A stretch of 64,000 nucleotides of DNA from Streptomyces liangshanensis (GCF_011694815.1 NZ_CP050177.1:1302001-1366000); one strand, 5' to 3'; counted from the first letter of the stretch, positions 26,939 to 35,421 are shown. Notes: generated by a model from the sequence alone, not told the origin. A program made the numbers and translations.

Positions 26939-27088
26939 AGCGGCGCGGCGGACCGGCCCCGACACGCGGATCGAGGTCAACAACTGACCGCGATGCGCAC
27001 TACCTTGACCCCCGACACCGACCAGCCTCCGGCCGGATCCCCCGCCCCGTACGGGCAGTCCGCGCCCGCGGGCAGACGAAGGGACACG

Positions 27089-28234
27089 ATGACCCCCACG
27101 CTCACCCCCCGGGATCTGAACCGGGCCACGCTGCAACGGCAGTTGCTGACCGAGCGCGTGAAGGACCTGTCGGCCGTCCAGGTGATCGAGCTCCTGGTCG
27201 GATTGCAGGCGCAGGACCCTGATCCCCCGTACATCGGGCTGTGGAGCCGGATCGCGGGCTTCCGCCTCGACGATCTCACCCGGTCGCTGGACGACCGCGA
27301 GGTGGTCCGCGCCACTCTCTTCCGGGGGACGCAGCACCTGCTCGCCGCCCAGGACTACCTGTGGCTGCGTCCGCTGCTCCAGCCCATGCTGGACCGCTGG
27401 CAGAAGGGCGGATTCGGGAGGTTCACGAAGGGGCTGGACCTCGCCGAGCTGGCGGACTTCGCGCGGGAACTCCTGCGCGACGCGGAGTTGACCCGGCCCG
27501 AACTGGGCCGGGCGCTGACCGAGAGATGGCCGGGGCGCGACCCGGTCGCCCTGGCCCGCTCGGTGCAGGGCCTCTTGCAGATCGTGCACCCGCCGCCGAA
27601 CGGCACCTGGGGACGGCACGGCACCACGCCCTTCGCGCTCGCCGACCGCTATCTCGCGCGGCAGGCGGAAGCGGGAACGCGGGAGCGGGCCGGTGCGGCA
27701 GGGGAGTCGGAGGCGCGCAGACCGCCGGCCCAGAACCTCCTCCTGCGTTACCTCGCGGCGTTCGGGCCGGCCAGTGTGCGGGACGTCCAGGCCTGGAGCG
27801 GGATGAGCCGGCTGGCCGAGGTGGCCGACGCGCTGAGGCCGCGACTGCGGGTGTTCCGCACGGAGACGGGTACCGAGCTGTTCGACCTTCCGGACGCCCC
27901 CCTGCCGGCCCCGGACACACCGGTCCCGGTCCGCTTCCTCGCCGCGCTCGACAACATCGTCCTCGGCCACGCGGACCGCTCCCGCATGATGGCCGACGAC
28001 CGGCGCAAGCATGTCATCGTCGAGGCCGCGCTGCTGGTGGACGGCTTCGTGGAGGGGCTCTGGAACATCAAGCGGCAGAAGGGCGTGGCCACCCTGACGG
28101 TCAAGCTCTTCGCGCCCCTGTCCGGAAGCGACGAGGACGCGGTGGCCGAGGAGGGGACCCGGTTGCTGCGGTTCGCGGCCGAGGGGGCGGAGACCCACCG
28201 GCTCCGGTTCGCCCCGGTCGGAGAGAACGGCTGA
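27089..28234 (+). CDS. AlkZ/HedH4-like DNA glycosylase, probable self-resistance
   Basis: The 381-aa protein belongs to the HTH_42 (winged-helix) superfamily. Near the N-terminus it has the QxQ motif Gln40-Ala-Gln42 (GLQAQDP), which defines the AlkZ-like group that removes bulky alkylated guanines; the YcaQ-like group has QxD. Three tandem winged-helix segments follow, with the conserved GTQHLLAAQDY region, the ASVRDVQAWSG helix and a C-terminal WNIKRQKG. Members in azinomycin, hedamycin and trioxacarcin clusters protect the producer by excising the drug-DNA adduct. Its presence implies that this cluster's product alkylates DNA, most likely through an epoxide. ATG 27089 is chosen with GAAGGGA upstream; ATG 26993 in frame is an alternative. 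Confidence 0.88.
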   Translation: MTPTLTPRDLNRATLQRQLLTERVKDLSAVQVIELLVGLQAQDPDPPYIGLWSRIAGFRLDDLTRSLDDREVVRATLFRGTQHLLAAQDYLWLRPLLQPMLDRWQKGGFGRFTKGLDLAELADFARELLRDAELTRPELGRALTERWPGRDPVALARSVQGLLQIVHPPPNGTWGRHGTTPFALADRYLARQAEAGTRERAGAAGESEARRPPAQNLLLRYLAAFGPASVRDVQAWSGMSRLAEVADALRPRLRVFRTETGTELFDLPDAPLPAPDTPVPVRFLAALDNIVLGHADRSRMMADDRRKHVIVEAALLVDGFVEGLWNIKRQKGVATLTVKLFAPLSGSDEDAVAEEGTRLLRFAAEGAETHRLRFAPVGENG

Positions 28235-28282
28235 CGGGGTCCGCGGGCACCTGGTCACCGGTGACGGCGCGGGGCGACGGGG

Positions 28283-29161
28283 TCATCGCTCCGCGCCTTC
28301 CCGCGCTATCGCCATGACGTAGCGGCCGTACGGTGACTTGGCCAGTGCGGCGCCCAGCCGGTGGCACTGGTCGCGGTCGATGAACCCCATACGGAGGGCG
28401 ACTTCCTCGATACAGGCGATACGGATCCCCTGGCGTTCCTCCAGCGTGACCACGTACTGGCCGGCCTGGAGCAGTGACTCCGGAGTTCCGGTGTCCAGCC
28501 AGGCGAACCCGCGTCCCAGATTGACGAGCCGGGCGCGTCCGCGCTCCAGGTACCAGCGGTTCACATCGGTGATCTCCAACTCCCCCCGGGCGGAAGGCCG
28601 CAGGTTCTTCGCCACGTCCACGACCGCGTTGTCGTAGAAGTAGAGGCCGGTGATCGCGGTGTGGGAGCGCGGTCTGTCGGGCTTCTCCTCCAGCGAGACG
28701 AGGTTCCCCGCCGCGTCGGTCTCGCCGACGCCGTACCGCTCGGGGTCGTTCACCGGATAGCCGAAGAGAACACAGCCCTGGATATCGGCGCTGTTCCTCG
28801 ACAGGATGGAATAGAAGTCGTGACCGTGGAAGATGTTGTCACCCAGAATCAGCGCGACCGGGTCGTCCCCGATGTGGTCGGCGCCGATGACGAATGCCTC
28901 GGGCAGCCCGTTCGGCTCGGCTTGCACCCGGTACTCGATCGCCAGCCCGAGGTGGGTGCCGTCGCCCAGCAGCCGGCGGAACTGCGGGAGATCGTGAGGG
29001 GTCGAAATGATCAGGATCTCCCGGATTCCGGCCAGCATGAGCACGCTCAGCGGATAGTAGATCATCGGCTTGTCGCCCACCGGGAGCAACTGCTTGGAGA
29101 CGGCCAGGGTGATCGGGTGGAGCCGGGTTCCGGCGCCACCCGCCAGAATGATCCCCTTCAC
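28283..29161 (-). CDS. rfbA: Glucose-1-phosphate thymidylyltransferase
   Basis: The 292-aa RmlA-type enzyme makes dTDP-glucose from dTTP and glucose-1-phosphate, the first committed step to deoxysugars. The N-terminal LAGGAGTRLHP nucleotidyl signature, SKQLLPVGDKPMIYYP and the EEKPDRPRS segment are all present. GTG 29161 puts the signature at residue 6, as in the family; the frame upstream to 29203 is leader. It is divergent from the C-methyltransferase, with SARP-like repeats between them, and convergent with the DNA glycosylase. Confidence 0.95.
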   Translation of the reverse strand: MKGIILAGGAGTRLHPITLAVSKQLLPVGDKPMIYYPLSVLMLAGIREILIISTPHDLPQFRRLLGDGTHLGLAIEYRVQAEPNGLPEAFVIGADHIGDDPVALILGDNIFHGHDFYSILSRNSADIQGCVLFGYPVNDPERYGVGETDAAGNLVSLEEKPDRPRSHTAITGLYFYDNAVVDVAKNLRPSARGELEITDVNRWYLERGRARLVNLGRGFAWLDTGTPESLLQAGQYVVTLEERQGIRIACIEEVALRMGFIDRDQCHRLGAALAKSPYGRYVMAIAREGAER

Positions 29162-29226
29162 GAGGTGTCCCCCATTTCCAGAGTCGTAACGCGACGGACG
29201 CACGTGCCGAATAAGTCATGCGGGAT

Positions 29227-29316
29227 TCGAGCGCGAGTCGAGAGGGACTCAAATCACATCGCTCAGGAGGAATTCACCTCTAGCCTCCTTCGAGTCGATT
29301 TCGAGCACTTATTCGT
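29227..29316. promoter_or_regulatory. Two SARP-type repeat sets between rfbA and C-methyltransferase
   Basis: The clearest sites in the window. Set one is TCGAG (29227), TCGAG (29238) and TCAAA (29249). Set two is TCTAG (29279), TCGAG (29290), TCGAG (29301) and TTCGT (29312). All have an exact 11-bp period. Set two ends 12 bp before the C-methyltransferase ATG; set one lies 66 bp upstream of the rfbA GTG. Operator function is inferred. Confidence 0.65.
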
Positions 29317-29327
29317 AGCGTGCCGCC

Positions 29328-30545
29328 ATGATAACCTGCCGTATCTGCCAGGGCTCGGTACAGGAATTCTTCGACTTCGGGAGCCAGCCCCTCTCGGACG
29401 CATTCCGAAAGCCCGACGACACTTCGACGGAATTCTTCTACCGACTGGCCGTCGGCGTCTGTGAGCAGTGCACGATGGTGCAGCTGACGGAGGAGGTGCC
29501 CCGGGAGCGGATGTTCCGGGAGGACTACCCGTACCACTCCTCGCTGTCGTCCGTGATGCGGAACCACTTCGAACAGACGGCCCGGCACCTGATGGAGACC
29601 GAGTGCCGGGGCCCCGATCCATTCATCGTGGAGATCGGCTGCAACGACGGCGCGATGCTCGGGACCGTCGCCCGGAGCGGCGTACGGCACCTGGGTGTCG
29701 AGCCGTCCCGCGACGTCGCCGAACTGGCCACCGCCAAGGGCATCCGGGTCCACTTCGACTTCTTCCAGGAGTCGACGGCGGCCGAGATCCGGGCGGCCGA
29801 CGGTCCGGCCGACGTCATCTACGCGGCCAACACGATCTGCCACATCCCCTACCTGGACTCCGTGTTCCGGGGGGTGGACATCCTTCTCGCGCCGGACGGG
29901 GTGTTCGTCTTCGAGGACCCGTACCTCGGCGACATCGTCGACCGGGCCAGCTTCGACCAGATCTACGACGAGCACTTCTACCTGTTCTCGGCCTCCTCGG
30001 TCCGGACGGCGGCGCGGCGATTCGGACTCGAACTGGTCGACGTGGAGCGGCTGCCCGTGCACGGCGGCGAGGTCCGCTACACCCTGGTACGGCAGGGGCG
30101 GCGCGAACCGAGTCCTGAGGTCGCGGCCCTGACCGAGGACGAGCGGCGCCGCCAGATCGTCGACAGCGCGATCCTCGAACAGTTCGGCATCCAGGTGAAG
30201 CGGAACTGCGAGGAGCTGACCGGGCTCCTGCGCGAACTGCGCGCCGCCGGGCACAGCGTGGCCGCCTACGGGGCGACCGCGAAGAGCGCCACGGTGATGA
30301 ACTACGCGGGGATCGGCCCGGATCTCGTCCCGAGGATCTTCGACTCCACGGCCGCCAAGCAGGGCCGCCTCAGCCCCGGTTCCCACGTCCCGGTCCGGCC
30401 CATCGAGGAGTTCGCGGAGCCGTACCCGGACTACGTTCTCCTCTTCGCCTGGAACCACGCCCAGGAGATCATCGCCAAGGAGACCGCCTTCCGGGAACAG
30501 GGCGGCAAGTGGATCCTGTACGTCCCGAACGTGCACGTCGTCTGA
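29328..30545 (+). CDS. NDP-deoxysugar C-3 methyltransferase
   Basis: The 405-aa protein has the three-part layout of TylC3/EvaC sugar C-methyltransferases: an N-terminal zinc ribbon with CRIC and CEQC pairs, a central SAM domain with VEIGCNDGAML and the EDPYLGDI region ending in FSASSVR, and a C-terminal Rossmann-like domain with GATAKSATVMNY. It methylates C3 of a TDP-3-keto-(amino)-deoxysugar, producing the branched vancosamine-type carbon skeleton. It appears to be the right-hand boundary of the cluster, since a weak hairpin and unrelated transport genes follow. No strong ribosome site precedes ATG 29328. Confidence 0.93.
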   Translation: MITCRICQGSVQEFFDFGSQPLSDAFRKPDDTSTEFFYRLAVGVCEQCTMVQLTEEVPRERMFREDYPYHSSLSSVMRNHFEQTARHLMETECRGPDPFIVEIGCNDGAMLGTVARSGVRHLGVEPSRDVAELATAKGIRVHFDFFQESTAAEIRAADGPADVIYAANTICHIPYLDSVFRGVDILLAPDGVFVFEDPYLGDIVDRASFDQIYDEHFYLFSASSVRTAARRFGLELVDVERLPVHGGEVRYTLVRQGRREPSPEVAALTEDERRRQIVDSAILEQFGIQVKRNCEELTGLLRELRAAGHSVAAYGATAKSATVMNYAGIGPDLVPRIFDSTAAKQGRLSPGSHVPVRPIEEFAEPYPDYVLLFAWNHAQEIIAKETAFREQGGKWILYVPNVHVV

Positions 30546-30546
30546 G

Positions 30547-30565
30547 AACCCCTCGGGGCGGGGTT
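30547..30565. terminator. Short hairpin after the C-methyltransferase
   Basis: A 6-bp stem (AACCCC at 30547, GGGGTT at 30560) lies four bases after the stop codon. Short, but placed where a cluster-end terminator is expected. Confidence 0.4.
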
Positions 30566-30738
30566 CGCGGAACGGCACCCCCGTCGCTTACCTCCGCGAC
30601 GCGGGCCCGCTCCGCATCGAGCACAACCCGACCGGCTCGCAGCTGACCTTCCACCCGCCCCGGCCGACGTTGGCGCACGCCGGTCCGCGATACGGGAAGT
30701 GATCTCCGGCTGCTGCCGGACGGGCCATTGCCCCTGAG
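30566..30738. other. Cluster boundary gap with a possible coding relic
   Basis: The gap between the C-methyltransferase and the ABC permease has no complete gene. From about 30571 to the TGA at 30700-30702 a plus-strand frame without start codon reads as plausible protein (NGTPVAYLRDAGPLRIEHN and onward). It may be the 3' remnant of a lost gene. I do not recognise the family. Confidence 0.25.
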
Positions 30739-31596
30739 CTACTGCGCGCCCGGCAGCAGCGTCCCTGGTTCGGCCGGGGGTCCCCCCGCGGCCTCTGTTC
30801 TCGGACTGTGCCGCTGCCGCCTGGCCAGCCGGTGGGCGAACCAGGAGAGCAGCATGCACATCCCGATGTAGATCGGCGAGATCACCATCACCACAGGGAT
30901 GAACGGCAAATCGTAGTCCAGATTCGAAGCGATGAGCTTTCCCGCGTGGAGAAACTCCTCATACGTGATCAGATAGCCCAGCGAGGTGTCCTTGAGCGCG
31001 ACCACCAACTGGCTGACGATCGTGGGCAGCATGGCCCGTGCCGCCTGCGGCACCAGCACGTAGCCCATGACCTGGGTCTTGCGCATGCCCAGCCCGTACG
31101 CGGCCTCCCGCTGCCCGCGGTCGACCGAGTTGACTCCGGTACGGAACACCTCGGCGAGCACGGAGCCGTTGTAGAAGGTCAGTCCGGCCACCAGCGCGGG
31201 CAGTGCCTGCACGCGCAGCGCCACGAAGATGAAGAAGATCATCACCAGGACGGGCATGGCCCGGAAGAACTCGACGAGCAGCGTGGCGAGCCACCGGACG
31301 GGCCGGTGCGCGGAGAGCCGGCCCGCGGCCAGCACGACGCCCAGCGCGAGCGAGAGGACGGCCGCGAGCGCGAACGCCTTGAGGGTGTTCCCCAGGCCGC
31401 GCAGCAGCAGTTCCTGAATCCCCCTGTACTGGAAGGGAGTCCACTTGACGGCGGTGAACTGCCCGGAGTCCAGGAGGAGGAACAGCAGCCACCCGAGGAC
31501 GCCCGCGAGCGCGGCCGTCGACACCGCCGCGTACAGGCCGTGCCGCCGCCGGGTGCCGGGGCCGGGGAGGTCGTAGAGGACCGTCGATCCGCTCAC
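30739..31596 (-). CDS. Polar amino acid ABC importer permease (GluD-like)
   Basis: The 285-aa membrane protein belongs to the HisM/GlnP permease family: about five to six hydrophobic helices, starting near residue 23, and the cytoplasmic EAA loop (RGQREAAYGLGM) that docks the ATPase. The C-terminal tail is Pro/Gly-rich and hydrophilic. GTG 31596 overlaps the stop of the upstream permease (GTGA). With that permease and the lipoprotein it forms a glutamate/aspartate-type importer, but no ATPase gene adjoins on either side. Confidence 0.9.
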   Translation of the reverse strand: MSGSTVLYDLPGPGTRRRHGLYAAVSTAALAGVLGWLLFLLLDSGQFTAVKWTPFQYRGIQELLLRGLGNTLKAFALAAVLSLALGVVLAAGRLSAHRPVRWLATLLVEFFRAMPVLVMIFFIFVALRVQALPALVAGLTFYNGSVLAEVFRTGVNSVDRGQREAAYGLGMRKTQVMGYVLVPQAARAMLPTIVSQLVVALKDTSLGYLITYEEFLHAGKLIASNLDYDLPFIPVVMVISPIYIGMCMLLSWFAHRLARRQRHSPRTEAAGGPPAEPGTLLPGAQ

Positions 31597-32237
31597 CGGG
31601 CGATCCCCCAGCGTTTCTCCATGACGCCGAAGAGGGCGCTGAGGGACAGGGTGATGATCAGGTAGCCGGCGGCGATCCAGACGAAGGTCCAGATGATGCT
31701 GAACCCCTGCTCGTTGAGGGTCCGGTAGGTCCCGAGCAGCTCGGTGACGCTGAACGCGCCGGCGATCGCCGAGTTCTTCGCGAGGGCGATGAGGGTGGAG
31801 CCGATCGGCGGGATGACCGTGCGGAACGCCTGGGGCAGCACGACGTTCGCCAGGGTCTGGGGGAAGGTCATCCCGAGGCTGCGGGCGGCCTCGCCCTGGC
31901 CCTTGGGCACGGTGTTGATGCCGGAGCGCACCACCTCGCAGATGAACGCGGAGGTGTAGCAGCCGAGCGCGAGGACCGCGAACAGCCGGAAGGGCAGGAC
32001 GAGTCCGAAGCGCGGCAGGCCGAGCAGGACCGCGAAGAACAGCAGGGTCAGCGGGGTGTTGCGCAGGATGTTCACCCAGGTCGCGCCGACGGCCCGCAGG
32101 GCGCGGACGGGAGCGACCCGGAAGGCGGCCATGAGCAGCCCCAGGGACAGCGCGAGGAGCGACGCGTAGAACGTCAGCTCGACCGTGCCGAGGAAGCCGT
32201 CGCGGTAGAGGGAGAAGTTCTGGGTCAGTACGTCCAT
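31593..32237 (-). CDS. Polar amino acid ABC importer permease (GluC-like)
   Basis: A 214-aa HisM/GlnP-type permease with about five transmembrane helices and the EAA loop KGQGEAARSLGM. The shorter of the two permeases, as in glutamate importers (GluC), it pairs with the larger subunit downstream. It starts 8 bp after the substrate-binding lipoprotein gene and overlaps the next gene by four bases, so the three are one transcript. Confidence 0.9.
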   Translation of the reverse strand: MDVLTQNFSLYRDGFLGTVELTFYASLLALSLGLLMAAFRVAPVRALRAVGATWVNILRNTPLTLLFFAVLLGLPRFGLVLPFRLFAVLALGCYTSAFICEVVRSGINTVPKGQGEAARSLGMTFPQTLANVVLPQAFRTVIPPIGSTLIALAKNSAIAGAFSVTELLGTYRTLNEQGFSIIWTFVWIAAGYLIITLSLSALFGVMEKRWGIAR

Positions 32238-32245
32238 GGCCGGCC

Positions 32246-33184
32246 TCAGCTCGCCGGGTAGCGGTCGACGGGCGGCGCTGGGGTCGCGGGGCGGCCGGAG
32301 AGGCCCAGGGTGGCGTCGTACGCCTTCTGCCAGTCGCCGTTCCTCCGGTGGGCCTCGACGGCGTCGTCGAGGGCCAGGCGCAGGGCGTGGTCGCCGCGCG
32401 GGACGCCGATGCCGTACGGCTCCTCGGAGAACGTCTCGCCGACGACCTTGAGCTCGTCGGGGACCTTGGCGGCGAAGCCCTGGAGGATGGTGTCGTCGGT
32501 GGTGACGGCGTCCACCTGGAAGGTCAGCAGATTGTCCACGCAGACGGAGTAGGCGTCGTACGCGACGAGTTCCGCGCGCGGGTGGTCTCGCTGGATCCGC
32601 TGGTACGGGGTGGACCCGGCGGCCGAGCAGACCCGCTTGCCGGCCAGGTCGGCGGGGCCCTCGATGTCGCGCTCGCCGGCGCCGACGAGGAGGGACTGCC
32701 CCGCGAGGTAGTACGGGCCGGCGAAGCCGACGAGCTTCTTGCGCTTGTCGTTGATGGTGTAGGTACCGACGTAGTAGTCGATCTGCCCGTTCTGGAGGGC
32801 GGTTTCGCGGTTGGCCGAGGCGATCGTACGGAAGCTGACGGTCCGGGGCGCGAAGCCGAGGGAGGCCGACATCATCCGGGCGATCTCGATGTCGAAGCCG
32901 GAGTAGACGCCGGTGGCCGGGTCCTTCTCGCCCATGTACGGCTGGTCCTCCTTGGCCCCCACGACCAGATGGCCGCGCCGCTTCGCCTTGTTCCAGGTGG
33001 CCGAGCCGGGGAGCCGGAAGGTGTCGTCCACGGCGTACCGGGGCAGCGCGCCGGCCCGGGGGCCCTTCACCGGCGGGCTGCCCTCCTTGCCGCAGCCGGC
33101 GCCGAGCGCGGCGGCGAGCAGGACGAGGGCGGCGACCACGGAGGTACGCGCCGTACGCGCCGTACGCGGCGTTCTGCTGGGCAT
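32246..33184 (-). CDS. Amino acid ABC importer substrate-binding lipoprotein
   Basis: The 312-aa protein starts with a basic n-region, a hydrophobic core (VVAALVLLAAALGAG) and a lipobox cysteine (LGAGC), so it is anchored outside the membrane. The mature part is a family 3 solute-binding protein with GVYSGFDIEIARMM, FRTIASANRE and the AGKRVCSAAGST hinge, typical of glutamate or glutamine binding. Start ATG 33184 gives a normal signal peptide; the longer frame to 33280 does not. First gene of the three-gene importer operon. Confidence 0.92.
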   Translation of the reverse strand: MPSRTPRTARTARTSVVAALVLLAAALGAGCGKEGSPPVKGPRAGALPRYAVDDTFRLPGSATWNKAKRRGHLVVGAKEDQPYMGEKDPATGVYSGFDIEIARMMSASLGFAPRTVSFRTIASANRETALQNGQIDYYVGTYTINDKRKKLVGFAGPYYLAGQSLLVGAGERDIEGPADLAGKRVCSAAGSTPYQRIQRDHPRAELVAYDAYSVCVDNLLTFQVDAVTTDDTILQGFAAKVPDELKVVGETFSEEPYGIGVPRGDHALRLALDDAVEAHRRNGDWQKAYDATLGLSGRPATPAPPVDRYPAS

Positions 33185-33335
33185 CACGGTCCGTACTCGC
33201 CCCCTCTCGACCGGTCGAGGCCAGCGCAAACTATCCAGCCGGACAAGGGACTTCACGGCCGACACGCTAAAATCAGGCATAAGCCGTATTTACTGCACAG
33301 GTATCAAGGCGCATCCGGACGGGCGGGTCGGCGCC

Positions 33336-33773
33336 TCAGACCTCCTGGGCCTCCGCGTACACCTGGGACAGCTCGGGCGCGCCCGTACCGGCCCACTCGA
33401 CGCCCGCCTCGACGACCTCGATCTCCCGGCCGGACGCGAGCCGGACGACGGGATGCCCGTCGGGCCAGATGTTCCAGACGGCGCCGGGGATCGTACGGAC
33501 GATGACCGTGCCCAGGTAGAGACCCGCGTCGTTGCCCAGGAACGGCAGCTCCTCCGGGTCGTCGCGCCAGCGCGGCGTCAGCTGGTCGAGCGACTCCAAC
33601 GACTCGGGGGTGTCGTCCAGTTCGAGCCCGCTCTGCCCTGCCCGGACACGCAGCAGCTCGCATTCGGAGAGCAGCTCGGCGACGCCGGCCGGCTCCCCCG
33701 CGGCGGCGGAGACCGACGAACCGGGGGTGTCGCCGTGCCGCTTGCGCCAGTTGTCCAAGAAAGGGATGTTCAT
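33336..33773 (-). CDS. Conserved Streptomyces hypothetical protein
   Basis: A 145-aa soluble acidic protein beginning NIPFLDNWRKRHG. It has no signal peptide or membrane segment and no catalytic motif that I recognise. A central strand-rich segment (YLGTVIVRTIPGAVWNIWPDG) suggests a small beta domain; it resembles DUF6278-type proteins found next to exonuclease III in streptomycetes, but that assignment is from memory. Likely monocistronic, preceded by the terminator at 33792-33828. Confidence 0.65.
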   Translation of the reverse strand: MNIPFLDNWRKRHGDTPGSSVSAAAGEPAGVAELLSECELLRVRAGQSGLELDDTPESLESLDQLTPRWRDDPEELPFLGNDAGLYLGTVIVRTIPGAVWNIWPDGHPVVRLASGREIEVVEAGVEWAGTGAPELSQVYAEAQEV

Positions 33774-33791
33774 ACCGCTCAGCCTGCCATT

Positions 33792-33828
33792 CCCCCGGCC
33801 GCGTCACCATAGGGCGCGCGGCCGGGGG
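33792..33828. terminator. Hairpin terminator after exonuclease III
   Basis: A 12-bp perfect stem (33792-33803 with 33817-33828) and 13-nt loop lie 15 bp beyond the exonuclease III stop on the minus strand, separating it from the hypothetical gene. Confidence 0.7.
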
Positions 33829-33843
33829 CCCCGGGGCCGGGGC

Positions 33844-34623
33844 TCAGAGGTCGAGGTCCACCACGACCGGGGCGTGGTCCGAGGCGCCCTTGCCCTTGCG
33901 CTCCTCCCGGTCCACGTAGCTGTCCTTGACGGCCGTGGCGAACGGCTCGTTCCCGTACACCAGGTCGATCCGCATGCCGCGGTTCTTGGGGAAGCCCAAC
34001 TCGCGGTAGTCCCAGTAGGTAAACGGGCGGTCGTACTTGAGCGGGCGGGGCACCACGTCCGTCAGCCCCTCGGCCCGCAGCGCCGCGAGCGCGGCCCGCT
34101 CCTCCGGGGTGACGTGCGTGGCGCCGTCGAACAACGACCGGTCCCAGACGTCGTCGTCGGTCGGGGCGACGTTGTAGTCCCCCAGCACGGCGAAGGGGCG
34201 CGAGCCCGCCGCGTCCTCCCGTACCGCCGCGCCCAGCGCCTCGAACCAGCGCAGCTTGTACGCGAAGTGCTCATGCCCGACCTCGCGGCCGTTCGGCACG
34301 TACACCGACCAGAGGCGGACCGGACCGCACACCGCGGAGACGGCGCGCGGCTCGCTCACGCCCTCGTACTCGGGGCCGCCGGGCAGGCCCTTGACGACGT
34401 CCTCCAGGCCCACCCGGGAGAGCAGCGCCACCCCGTTCCACCTGCCGGTCGCGTGGACCGCCGACTCGTACCCCAGCTCCTTCAGCTGCCCGGAGGGGAA
34501 CTGCTCCTCCGAGCACTTGGTCTCCTGGACGCACAACACGTCCGTCCCGCTGCTCTCCAGCCAGGCCAGCAGCCGGGGCAGCCGGGCAGTGATCGAATTG
34601 ACGTTCCAGGTCGCGATGCGCAT
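33844..34623 (-). CDS. xthA: Exodeoxyribonuclease III
   Basis: The 259-aa AP endonuclease/3'-exonuclease of base excision repair has the full EEP fold: ATWNVNSITARL at the start, the metal ligand Glu in CVQETKC, YVPNG, GDYNVAP and the closing SDHAPVV. It acts on abasic sites in cytosolic DNA, and would process sites left by DNA glycosylases, although it is a normal chromosomal gene and lies outside the cluster. ATG 34623 is the conserved start. Confidence 0.96.
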   Translation of the reverse strand: MRIATWNVNSITARLPRLLAWLESSGTDVLCVQETKCSEEQFPSGQLKELGYESAVHATGRWNGVALLSRVGLEDVVKGLPGGPEYEGVSEPRAVSAVCGPVRLWSVYVPNGREVGHEHFAYKLRWFEALGAAVREDAAGSRPFAVLGDYNVAPTDDDVWDRSLFDGATHVTPEERAALAALRAEGLTDVVPRPLKYDRPFTYWDYRELGFPKNRGMRIDLVYGNEPFATAVKDSYVDREERKGKGASDHAPVVVDLDL

Positions 34624-34725
34624 GCTCCCCAGCCTATCGGCGGGGTCGGACAGTCACCGGATCCCGCCCGGGGACGGCCTTCCCCGCGCCCCGGACCCCA
34701 GGGCCCGGGGCCGGCGCCGGGCGCC

Positions 34726-35358
34726 TCAGACGTCCACGGAGGTGCCCGGCGCCAGGTGGCTGTGGTCCGTACCGCCCAGGGACCCGAGCAGGCTCCCGTA
34801 GAGCCCCAGGCCGGGGTCGGCGAGCAGCGCGTCGTGGACGTCGTACGCACGGGCCGGCTTGACCTCGCGCAGGTACTCGATCACCTCGGAGACCTTGCTC
34901 CAGGGCGCCTGGAGGGGCAGCAGCAGGGTGTCGACCGGCTGGTCGGGCACGGTGAGCGCGTCGCCCGGGTGGAAGAGCGACCCGTCGACGAGGTAGCCGA
35001 CGTTGGTGACGCGCGGGAGGTCGGGGTGGATCACGGCGTGCAGTTCGCCGTGGACCCGGACGTCGAACCCGGCCGCGTCGAAGGTGTCGCCGTGGCCCAC
35101 GGTGTGCACGCGGCCGGGGAAGGCCGCGGAGATCTGCCCGGCCACGCTGCGCGGCGCCCACAGCTCGGCGGCGGGGTTGGCCTCCAGGCCCGCCCGCAGC
35201 CGGTCCTCGGCGAAGTGGTCGGGGTGCTCGTGCGTGACGAGCAGGGCGTCCGCGCCGACCGCGGCGTCCGCCTCGGTGAACATCCCGGGGTCGACGACCA
35301 GGGTCCGCCCGTCCTTCTCCAGCCGGACGCAGGCGTGTGTCTTCTTGGTGAGCTTCAC
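34726..35358 (-). CDS. MBL-fold metal-dependent hydrolase
   Basis: A 210-aa protein with a compact metallo-beta-lactamase fold: DPGMF strand, metal motif HEHPDH, then GELHAVIHPD, LFHPGDAL and the C-terminal YDVHDALL. It is the short UPF0173-like type of unknown substrate, not the cyclase type found at 941-1879. Cytosolic, single gene, with the start at 35358 in agreement with the family. Confidence 0.85.
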   Translation of the reverse strand: MKLTKKTHACVRLEKDGRTLVVDPGMFTEADAAVGADALLVTHEHPDHFAEDRLRAGLEANPAAELWAPRSVAGQISAAFPGRVHTVGHGDTFDAAGFDVRVHGELHAVIHPDLPRVTNVGYLVDGSLFHPGDALTVPDQPVDTLLLPLQAPWSKVSEVIEYLREVKPARAYDVHDALLADPGLGLYGSLLGSLGGTDHSHLAPGTSVDV

Positions 35359-35421
35359 CGCGGACCACCTCTCCCTCTGAGCTGAGCGCTGTGGGACCGA
35401 TCCTGCCCGGATCCCATCCTC

